DNA of 64,000 nt. It comes from Thinopyrum elongatum (taxonomy: Eukaryota; Streptophyta; Magnoliopsida; Poales; Poaceae). The notes under the pieces are model-generated. The model saw only the letters and a list, made by a program, of their open reading frames with translations, was not told where the DNA came from and made no database searches. This document shows positions 9,235-17,806 of this stretch, in pieces; within the stretch, counting starts at the first letter, position 1, and the number at the start of each line of letters is the position of its first letter. The stretch lies in the NCBI GenBank assembly GCA_011799875.1, contig CM022298.1, forward strand, positions 729,847,111-729,911,110. Reading direction: 5' to 3'. The position numbers and the translations under genes are program-made.

Positions 9235-10659
9235 ATGGGAATGAGCAAATCCAATATATTTAACACACCTGCTTATTCTTCTTTGTGGGTGAAGGAACTC
9301 CGCAAGAGTGCCATTGGCATCCTGGAGATGTACATCCACAGCGCGCGTAACCTGATTCCCATGAAGGCTAAGGAAGGGCAGCTCAGCGACACTTACTGCG
9401 TCATCAAGTACGGCGAGAAATGGGTACGCACACAGACGATGCTCAACACCCTCGCGCCGCAGTGGAAGGAGCAGTTCACATGGGACGTGTTCGATCTCAG
9501 CACCGTCGTCACCATCGCCGTTTTCGACGACTGCCACCTCTCCTCCTCCTCCCACGGCAGCCATGAGGCCAGGGACCAGCGGATCGGCAAGACACGGATC
9601 CGCCTCAGCAACCTCTCCACAAACCGCCCGTACAGAAACATCCACCCGCTCCTGATGCTGAAACAGGGGGGCCTGACTATGACCGGGGACCTCTACATTG
9701 CGGTCCGGTTCATCTGTACGTCGTGGCCAAAAATGATTGCCATGTACGGCAAACCACTGCTCCATATGACAAACAAAATCCCTACAGCACAGCAGGACTA
9801 CCTCCGGTTCCAGGCGGTGCAGATGGTGGTGAAGCGGCTTGAGCGGGCGGAGCCGCCACTGCGGAGGGAGGTGGTGGAGTACATGCTGGACGTCGACTGC
9901 AACATGTTCAGCCTGCGCCGGAGCAAGGCCAACTGCTACCGCGTCATGTCCCCCTTCTCCGGCGTCCACTCCATGTGGAAGTGGTTCGACGGCATCCGCA
10001 GTTGGAACAGACCACTAATCACGATCTTGGTTGAGGTGGTGTTCCTGATATTGGTGTACTACTTGGAGCTGATCCTGCCGATGGTGTTCATATGCATGAT
10101 CATAATCGCGGCGTGGAACTACCGCTGGCGGCCGCGGACTGCGCCGCGCATGGACACTAAGATGTCACAAGCTGAATGGACGCACCCGGACGAGTTGGAC
10201 GAGGAGTTCGACATGCTGCCGCCACCATACATGGACACGGTGTTGTCGTATCTGGGTCAGGTGCACCCGGACGAGCTGAACGAGGATTTGAGCACTTCCA
10301 AGCGGACGGATGACATCGTGCGGATGAGGTATGATCGACTAAGGAGCATTGGCAGCAGGGTGCAGACGAAGCTGGGCGACCTGGCTACGGAGATGGAGCG
10401 CACGCAGTCGTTGCTCCGCTGGCGCGACCCCAGGTTGACGCTCGTCTTCGTCGTGCTTTTCCTAGTGGTGCTAGTCATACTGTACCTGACGCCGTTCCGT
10501 GTGGTGGTCGTCGTGGCCAGTCTCTATCACATCCGGCACCCGCGTTCCCGGAGCAGAATGCCCAGCATGCTCTTCAACTTGTACAGTCGTCTGCCCTCCA
10601 ACCACGGCTCGATGCAGCATTTGTTCTACGGAACTAGTGATGCAATATCCTCGTTTTGA
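9235..10659 (+). CDS. MCTP/FTIP-like C2 protein, C-terminal part with PRT_C membrane region
   Basis: It resumes the family with 'YSSLWVKELRKSAIGILEM', followed by a C2 domain (about residues 30-150; 'DTYCVIKYGEKWVRTQT'). The conserved 'GDLYIAVRFICTSW' leads into the PRT_C region, with 'EVVEYMLDVDCNMFSLRRSK' near residue 215. There are two hydrophobic hairpin-like regions, roughly 262-300 and 398-430. MCTPs anchor in the ER through this region and use C2 domains to reach the plasma membrane, commonly at plasmodesmata; that is family knowledge. The linker between the membrane segments holds the HPDELDEEFD motif twice, an insertion not seen in the usual family pattern. The C-terminus runs about 14 residues past the usual 'RLPS' end. 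An in-frame TAA at 9232 sits just before the ATG, so residues before 'PAYSS' may be intronic. Confidence 0.8.
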   Translation: MGMSKSNIFNTPAYSSLWVKELRKSAIGILEMYIHSARNLIPMKAKEGQLSDTYCVIKYGEKWVRTQTMLNTLAPQWKEQFTWDVFDLSTVVTIAVFDDCHLSSSSHGSHEARDQRIGKTRIRLSNLSTNRPYRNIHPLLMLKQGGLTMTGDLYIAVRFICTSWPKMIAMYGKPLLHMTNKIPTAQQDYLRFQAVQMVVKRLERAEPPLRREVVEYMLDVDCNMFSLRRSKANCYRVMSPFSGVHSMWKWFDGIRSWNRPLITILVEVVFLILVYYLELILPMVFICMIIIAAWNYRWRPRTAPRMDTKMSQAEWTHPDELDEEFDMLPPPYMDTVLSYLGQVHPDELNEDLSTSKRTDDIVRMRYDRLRSIGSRVQTKLGDLATEMERTQSLLRWRDPRLTLVFVVLFLVVLVILYLTPFRVVVVVASLYHIRHPRSRSRMPSMLFNLYSRLPSNHGSMQHLFYGTSDAISSF

Positions 10660-10959
10660 TTGCTTATATCACCTGCTTTATTTATGTATGACTTCTCTAA
10701 ATTCCATAAAAAGCATTACCTCGGTTCCAATCCTCGAGTTGTTTTTTTTCGATTTGTTTATTGTCTAGTTTGCCAAGCAACTTACACAATAGGCTATTTC
10801 CAAACTCCGGTTTGAGTTCATACGTAGCTCGTTAAGTCACAGCGTAGCTTTGGGGTTTGTGGTGTCTTTTTATCAACTCCCAATAGATTCGACACTTTAC
10901 TTAGCACGAAAGTGTTACAACAGCGCTGTGCACTTGGAGGACATCACTGCTCTCTGACC

Positions 10960-11472
10960 CATTCCTATCACATGGCCATTTGTAGTCTGAGGGCTGAACA
11001 TGGTCGGCCCACTTAAAGGGGACCCGACCACAAGAAATATCTCCTCCTGACGGTTGATAAGTTCACCAAATGGATTGAAGCCAAACCCGCTACCTCGGCA
11101 AAGGAGGGGCCAGTAATGGATTTCATCTCGGGCGTGGTATACTGTTATGGTGTCCCACACAACATTATTAAAGACAATGGATCCAATTTCACTGCTAAAA
11201 AAGTCCAAGCATTGTACATAAAAATGAACATTAAGCTTGATTTCACCTCCGTATACAACGCACAGTCAAACGGGCAAGTTGAATGGGCCGATGGGTTAAT
11301 CTTGAGGGGCCTCAAGCCGCGTCTGGTCCGTTTCCTTGGGCAGGACGATTGCAAATGGGTAGAGGAGCTAGACTCTGTCCATTGGGGCTTACGCACCACG
11401 CCAAACAGATTCATGGGCTACACACAATTTTTTTGGTATACAACGCCGAGGCCATAATTCCTAGTGATATCA
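10960..11472 (+). pseudogene. Gypsy (Ty3) integrase core relic
   Basis: The frame opening near 11035 reads like a Ty3-type integrase core: 'LLTVDKFTKWIEAKPAT', then 'GVPHNIIKDNGSNFTA' holding the second catalytic Asp, then 'NAQSNGQVEWADGLIL' holding the catalytic Glu. Upstream bases 10960-11030 match the family's preceding motif but in broken frames. The relic is cut at 11473, where a Copia LTR begins. No other parts of this Gypsy element are visible. Confidence 0.8.
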
Positions 11473-13156
11473 TGTTGGGGAACGTTGCATGAAAAACAAA
11501 ATATTTTCTACGCACACGCAAGATCTATTCATGGATATGCATAGCTACGAGAGGGGGAGAGCATCTACATACCCTTGTCGATTGCTAAGCGGAAGCGTTT
11601 ATCAAGGTAGTTGATATAGTCATACACCTTCACGATCTGTCCCGATCAAGTACCGAACGTACGGCACCTCCGCGTTCAGCACACGTTCAGCTCGATGACG
11701 TCCTAGCCTTCTTGATCCAGCCAGAGAGGCGACGTAGTAGATGTGTTCTGGCAGCACGACGGCGTGGTGACGATGGTGGTGAACTAGACGAAGGAGATTA
11801 GAACCACACTGGGCTTCTAATTATGAGGATAGAGGTAGCTAGGGCTAGCTCTAATTAGTTAATTAGGACCAACTAGAGGAGGCTCAAAAACTTGTGTTGT
11901 AGGGGCTAGCCCTGCTCCTCTATTTATATGTTGAGCCCTGAGGTCGTAACTTGGAGAGGAGGTCTCCCCAAACTCGGTTTGGAACGCAAGGAAGAGTCCT
12001 TCTCGGACTCCAGGGCTAAACGCCACGGTTCCCGGAGTTTACGTAGACGCCACGGACTCCGGCGTCTACCCCAGGGGTAGACGCCATGAACCCTGGCGTC
12101 TAGCCCCTGCCTTCCATACAACTTCTTTGTGCACTGACCTAAAGCCTCGTGGGCTTTACCCCTTGGCTCAATCATATCATCCTATATATCAATCTTTACT
12201 TCTGGACCATTCCGGAGCACCTCGTCATGTCCGTGATCTCATCCGGGACTCCGAACAACATTCGGTCACCAACATACATAACTCATATAATACTATATCG
12301 TCGACGAACGTTAAGCGTGCGGACCCTACGGGTTCAAGAATGATGTAGACATGATCGAGATGCTTCTCTGGTCAAGAACCAATAGCGGGACCTAGATGCC
12401 CATATTGGTTCCTACATATTCTATGAAGATCTTTATCGGTCGAATCTTTATGACAACATACGTAGTTCCCTTTGTCCATCAGTATGTTACTTGCCCGAGA
12501 TTCGATCGTCAGTATCTCCATACCTAATTCAATCTCGTTACCAGTAAGTCTCTTTACTCGTTACATAATACATTATCTTATAACTAACTCCTTAGTCACT
12601 TTGCTTGCAAGCTTCTTATGATGTTGTATTACCGAGAGGGCCCAGAGACACCTCTCTGTCATACGGATTGACAAATCCCAATCTCGATTCACGGCAACTC
12701 AACAGACACCTTCGGAGATACCTGTAGAGCACCTTTATGATCACCCAGTTATGTTGTGACGTTTGATAGCACACAAGGTATTCCTCCGATATCCGGGAGT
12801 TGCATGATCTCATGGTCGAAGGAATATGTATTTGATATTAAGAAAGCAGTAGCAATAAACTGACCGATCATATGCTAAGCTAACGGATGGGTCTTGTCCA
12901 TCATATCATTCTCTTAATAATGTGATCCCGTTATCAAGTGACAACACATGTCTATGGTTAGGAAACCTTAACCATCTTTTGATCAACGAGCTAGTCTAGT
13001 AGAGACTCACTAGGGACACGGTATTTGTTTATGTATCCACACATGTATTTAAGTTTCCGGTCAATACAATTCTAGCATGAATAATAAAGCTTTATCATGA
13101 TTAAGGAAATATAATAATAACCACTTTATTATTGCCTCTAGGGCATATTTCCAACA
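11473..13156 (-). mobile_element. BARE/Angela-like Copia LTR, 1,684 bp
   Basis: Bounded by TGTTGGGGAACG at the left and 'catatttccaaca' at the right, i.e. TG...CA. On the minus strand it starts TGTTGGAAATATGCCCTAGA, the typical start of BARE/Angela/WIS LTRs. Next to its right edge the plus strand reads 'gtctcccacttgcactagag', which on the minus strand is a polypurine tract in the right place. It is therefore the 3' LTR of a minus-strand element whose body is mostly gone. It interrupts the Gypsy integrase relic. Confidence 0.85.
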
Positions 13157-13458
13157 GTCTCCCACTTGCACTAGAGTCAATAATCTAGTTCACATCGCCA
13201 TGTGATTAACACCCAATGAGTTCTAAGGTGTGATCATGTTTTGCTTGTGAGAGAGGTTTTAGTCAACGGGTCTGCGATATTCAGATCCATGCAAACTTTG
13301 CAAATTTCTATGTCTCCAATGCTCTGCATGGAGCTACTCTAGCTAATTGCTCTCACGTTCAATACGTATCCAGATTGAGACTCAGAGTCGTCCGAATCGG
13401 TGTCAAAGCTTGCATCGACGTAACCCTTTACGACGAACTCTTTATCACCTCCATGACC
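13157..13458 (-). pseudogene. Copia RNase H end, heavily deleted
   Basis: Minus-strand translation just inside the LTR gives 'GYVDASFDTDSDDSESQSGY' and then 'DLNIADPLTK', the start and end of a Copia RNase H domain with the middle deleted and a stop between. The rest of pol and gag is absent. The left end of this remnant abuts class II-like sequence at about 13459, so most of the element was lost by deletion or overwritten. Confidence 0.75.
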
Positions 13459-14960
13459 GCCAGAAACCCACAGGAAAATAGCTACTACCGTCAGGAAATT
13501 ATTTTATGTCGGTTGACCGACAGGCAAAACCCGTCAGTAATAAAGTGACTGGGAAATACGTTAATGCCTGACGGGCGGCCGACAGGAAAACAATTCCTGT
13601 CGGCAGTTCCTGTCAGCAGCCCACAGGAAAATCACTTGTCTCGTCAACAATGGTTCACCTGTATACGTGGGCTGCATCTTCAACAATGGTTCGATGATAC
13701 AGCAGATTCAAGCTACTACAAATCAAGCATGCAAAGGAATAAATATTTGATGTATCTACTTTCAAGACATTATACGTACATACAACCACTGAGAAAAGAG
13801 ATAGGCATCATCTTCACAAACGGTACATTTCCTAGAAGCACCATAACTAGCAACGATACAAATTACACGAACAATAACCTTTTCTGTTTTTTATTGACAT
13901 CAACGAATAGGAGTTCTAATAACACACCTAATAGTAGCTTCTAAATTTTTGGGATACAACAGAGAAAAGCACTTTCATGCAAAATGATAACAGACTAAAA
14001 AATTCACCAAGATCCTGCGGTCACGAGATCTACATTCTGCATAATAAATTGCATGAAAAACTAGAGATCCCGACTTCTTTTTTGCTTGACCATGGTTGAG
14101 ACTTACCATAGAAGACTGGAGCACCCGGAGATTTACCCTTGACCATGTATGATTTTGCTTGTACATGGAGAGGAGGGGTGGACTGTTGTCACATCAGGGG
14201 AGGAAGCGGCGGCTTGCTCGATGTGCGACGGGGACTAACCTGGATCTGGAGCAGGGAGCACGGGGTGCAAGCAACGCGTATATGGAGGTCATGTTGGGGT
14301 AGGGTGGCAGGCAGTGAGCCGGGGGAGGTGGGACGCGGCGGCGGACGGAGGTGGAGGCAGAACGGCTGCTGGCGGTGGGAGAGATGGAAGGCGGGCAGCG
14401 CTGGCTGTCGCAGATTGACCCGGGCCATGGTGGAGGTGAGAGACGAGCGGCGGTGGAGGTCGGAGGAGTGGAAGGCGAGCGGCGATGGTGGAGGAGGGCG
14501 GCGGCTGTGTGAGGAAATTGGAGGAGCGGCGGCGGTCACGGAGTGGACGAGATGGGGATTTGTTCTAGGGGTTTCTATCTCTCTGGGCTTTTTTTTTTCC
14601 TGTAGGCCCATACCACACAGGAAAACATAAGTTGGCGCGATTCTTTTCAATCTTGCCGCGCGGAAGCTTCATTTTGAGGCGCCAAAGGAAAAAAAAATCG
14701 CGCGCGTTACGAATTTTCGACGCCAAAGCCCGTTTCGTGGTGGTGCAATGGCGGACTGGGCCTAAAATGTTTTTTCTGTGGGCCGGACCCTCCCACGGGA
14801 AAACAAATTTTCCTGTGGGGCGTAATTGTGCCTACAGTAAAATTGTCATTTTTCCTGTGGGCTGCAGTTTGCCCGTCAGGATAATTTATATTCCTGTGAG
14901 GCGCTTCAGGCCACACAGGGAAATACTGCACCCACAGGAAAAGTACCCGCCGCCGCCATT
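13459..14960. mobile_element. Class II relic with CCCACAGGAAAA / TTTTCCTGTGGG motifs
   Basis: The word 'cccacaggaaaa' and its reverse complement, plus 'ccgtcagg' variants, cluster at 13465-13640 and again at 14590-14950, with a G/C-rich centre (14160-14560) between. Clustered short subterminal repeats in both orientations are characteristic of CACTA and related DNA transposons. I could not find clean terminal inverted repeats or a target duplication. The long open frames on both strands of the centre are G/C-composition artefacts. Confidence 0.45.
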
Positions 14961-15049
14961 GGCAGAACCAGCTCCTCCACCGCGCACATCCCGGACACCA
15001 AACTGCCAGGCCAACTTGCGAGGCCTCGGCCCGCTTCCGCCAATGTCAC

Positions 15050-15430
15050 CATCTGGGTTGGGGAGACCGCTCTGTCCACTCTGAATAACTACCGAAGAAC
15101 CAGGGCTCGCCAGCTTCTCTCAGATCCATCACCGTGTCCACATGTATCAGCACCTTGTATTGGAGCAGGGCAGGAGGCCGCTCCTCACCAGGCTCAGGCA
15201 CAGCAAGCCAGCGGAGGGTAGGGATGTCGTGCGGATTTGCAGTCCACGCAGTGAGCTTGAAGGATGAGAGGTCGGCACGAGAGCAAGTTTCTGGAGCCAC
15301 AGCATCTACCTTGCAGGACCAACCAAGCAACTCCACCACCGTCGAACGATCCCTCCCAGGCATGAGGGGGGATGCCCTCGATCTCCAGCCAGACCTTGAA
15401 CCCAAACACTGAATGAACCCTAAATTGAAG
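15050..15430 (-). pseudogene. DUF4283-like (retroelement-associated) gene fragment
   Basis: Minus strand: one frame gives 'FKVWLEIEGIPPHAW', and after a frame change near 15360 another gives 'STVVELLGWSCKVDAV', 'LSSFKLTAWTANPHDIP' and 'RLAVPEPGE'-like text. This matches the pattern of plant DUF4283 proteins found in LINE ORF1 and related repeats. One frameshift and missing ends make it a pseudogene fragment. It lies head to head with the leader of the second MCTP copy, less than 100 bp away. Confidence 0.5.
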
Positions 15431-15477
15431 AAGACTAATGCATGCTTGCATTCGCTCGTGTTTTTGTGGCCAGACAT

Positions 15478-17119
15478 CAGCGGTGGCGGCGACCGAATCC
15501 AAGGGGAAGAGCAAAGACGTGCCTCGCGTGTTCCGCTCCGTATCTGCCTCCCCTGAACCTAGGCATGCCATGGCGGCGGCGACGGGGCAGACGGTCGTCA
15601 TGCCGCAGCCCGTTGGCCCCGCGCTGGTGCAGGCAGCCCCGTATCAGCGTACGGTCTCGTCGAGACGATGCCTCCCCTGCCGGCCAGGCTCGGCCCGCAT
15701 GGCGCGGAAATGGCCACGAGAGTGTCGTCGATGTACGACATGGTCATGCGGATGCAGTACCTGTACACTACCGTCGTCAAGGCGCGCGACCTCAACATCA
15801 TGGACATCACCGGCGCGCTGAACCCGTACGTGGAGGTGAAGCTGGGAGACTCCAAGGGTACCACATGCCACCTGGAGAAGACCCCCAACCCGGTGTGGCG
15901 GCAGAAGTTCGCCTTCTCCGGCGCTCACCTCCAGCCCACCCAGCTGGAGGTCATCGTCAAGCACCACGGCACGCTCCGCACCGGAATCGTCGGCCGCGTC
16001 GTCTTCGACCTGTCCAACATCCCCAGCTGCCTCCCGCCTGACAGCCCGCTGGCGCCGCAGTGGTACAGCCTCTCTGGCGCCCACAACAAAAGGGTCCGCC
16101 ATGGCTATAGCCTCGGCGAGATCATGCTCGCCGTCTGGCTCGGCAGCCAGGCCGACGAGGCCTTCCCGAAGGCGTGGCACTCGGAAGACGGGGGAGAGCT
16201 CCACCTCGCCGTCCGGTTCACCTGCACCGCGTGGGCAAACATGTTGGCACAGTACGGGTGGGCGCTGCGGCCCAAGATGCACTACACGAACCCTCTCTCC
16301 GTGCGGCAGCTGGACTACCTCCGGAACCAGACGATGGTGATTGTGGCCACGCGGCTGGGCAGGGCTGATCCGCCGCTGCCTAGGGAGGTGGTCGAGTACA
16401 TGCTCGACGTGGACTCCACCATGTTCAGCCTGCGCCGGAGCAAGGCCAATTTCTACCGCATCACGTCGCTCTTCTCCGGCGTGGTCCTCGTCGCCAAATG
16501 GTTCGACGACATCTGCATGTGGAAGAACCCACTGATGACGATGTTGGTGCACGTGGTGTTCCTGAAGCTGCTGTGCTACCCGGAGCTGATCATGCCGGCC
16601 GTGTTCATATGCATGATCATTGTCGCGGCGTGCAATTACTGCCGGCGGCCACGGCCCACGGGAGCCTCCACACATAGACACGATGCTGTCACGCGCGGAG
16701 CTCGCGCATCCGAACGAGCACATAGATATGCTTATGTGGTGGTACCAGGATCTGGCGTACCCCGACGAGCTGGATGAAGAGTTCGACACGTTCCCGACAT
16801 CCAAGCCAGATGACACGGTGAGGCTGAGATACCATCGGGTCCGGAGCCTGTCTGCGATGGTGCAGACGGTGCTCGTCGACCTAGCTGCACAGGGGGAGCG
16901 CGCGCAGTCGCTGCTCCGCTGGCACGACCCCAGGTTGACGCCCGTCTTCATGGCGCTTTCGCTGGTGACGGCTGTGGTACTGTACTTGACGCCGTTCCGG
17001 GTGGTGGCCATGGTGATGGTGCTATACTTCCTCCGACCGATGATGCGTTGCGGGGCAGGACCAACCTGCTCCTCAACTTATACAGTCGTCTGCCATCCAA
17101 GGACGACATGATGCTATAA
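15478..17119 (+). pseudogene. Second MCTP/FTIP-like paralogue: C2A joined directly to PRT_C, frameshifted
   Basis: The leader at 15478-15655 ('ESKGKSKDVPRVFRSVSA') parallels the leader at 8290. A frame change at about 15651-15662 leads to an ATG at 15668 and a good first C2 domain ('MQYLYTTVVKARDLNIMDI', 'NPYVEVKLGDSKGTTCH'), ending in 'QADEAFPKAWHSEDG'. It then passes straight into 'GELHLAVRFTCTAW', the start of the PRT_C region, so two C2 domains are missing. The membrane region follows. A frameshift near 16655-16668 moves to the next frame ('PPHIDTMLSRAELAHPNE'), and another near 17030-17062 returns to the original frame, where the proper family ending 'LYSRLPSKDDMML' and TAA at 17117 are found. 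The last two shifts cancel. With ATG 15668 the unshifted product would stop at 16777, after the first membrane hairpin. Confidence 0.8.
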
Positions 17120-17369
17120 GTTTTTTTTTCCATGTGATGATGCTGTAAGGTTGATGCACGCAGGAGTTGTTCTCTTTCTTGTCTTCGTTTTGGTTGACTA
17201 TATATGTTACCTTCTTTATTTTATATGACTTTTCTCCCCGCAAGAAAATATATATGGCCTTTCTGGTCACTTCGTTGTAAGTCTTTTCTCTACTATTTAT
17301 TGTCTCTAATGCAGGACTTCGATTGTAATTTCACCAGGCGCGTTAGTGCTTATATTCGATGAAACAGGC

Positions 17370-17600
17370 AGAACAAGTGCCGATTCATTAGAAGATGCCG
17401 AACTTGTGTTGATCTCACAATTATCGTAAAATTCATTCTTTTTGGTCGATCAATTCTGCATGACAAACATTTTGCTTCTCATGTCAAAATAAAATGAAAT
17501 TTAATTATTTCAGTTTGTCCATTTGCAAAATGTTAATTGGTTAGACAAATGTTCAACTTTAGTTTTAGTGCTTCTTTTTATTGTGTAACAGGCTCCAAAA
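17370..17600. repeat. Third copy of the 3.0-3.6 kb repeat
   Basis: It shares 'attcattagaagatgccgaac', 'cttgtgttgatctc', 'tcagtttgtccatttgca' and 'atgttcaactttagttttag', then 'tgtgtaacaggc', in the same order as the two copies at 3062-3565. It is non-coding. Its position just downstream of an MCTP copy, with the others just upstream of the kinase, may be chance. Confidence 0.6.
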
Positions 17601-17742
17601 TTATTCTAGCATTCTCTCGAAATGTTGTAGTACATGAACAGAAATGTTCACATAGCTTGTACATGAACAGAAATATAAGTCGTTGGGAAGTGTAAACTGA
17701 ACTCCCCCAACGACTTATATTTGGAAACAGAGGTAATAAATA

Positions 17743-17806
17743 CTCCCTCCGTCCCATAATATAAGAGCGTAGTGTCAAAAACGCTCTTATATTACGGGAC
17801 GAAGAG
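17743..17806. mobile_element. Short Stowaway-type MITE
   Basis: It starts CTCCCTCCGTCCCATAATAT after TA and folds back through 'ataagagcg' / 'cgctcttat' to 'gggacgaagag'. The last bases are degenerate (gaagag for ggaggg), so the right TA is lost. It belongs to the same family as 30911-30991. Confidence 0.8.

Noticed and set aside
9220..9969. 249-codon minus-strand frame opposite the first MCTP copy.
   Set aside because: Antisense shadow of the C2/PRT_C coding strand.
14139..14650. Overlapping long frames on both strands (163 and 153 codons).
   Set aside because: Both are products of G/C-rich composition inside a transposon-like segment; low complexity and no recognised domain.
15644..17011. 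455-codon minus-strand frame opposite the second MCTP copy.
   Set aside because: Antisense shadow of G/C-rich coding sequence; His/Val/Glu-rich without domains.
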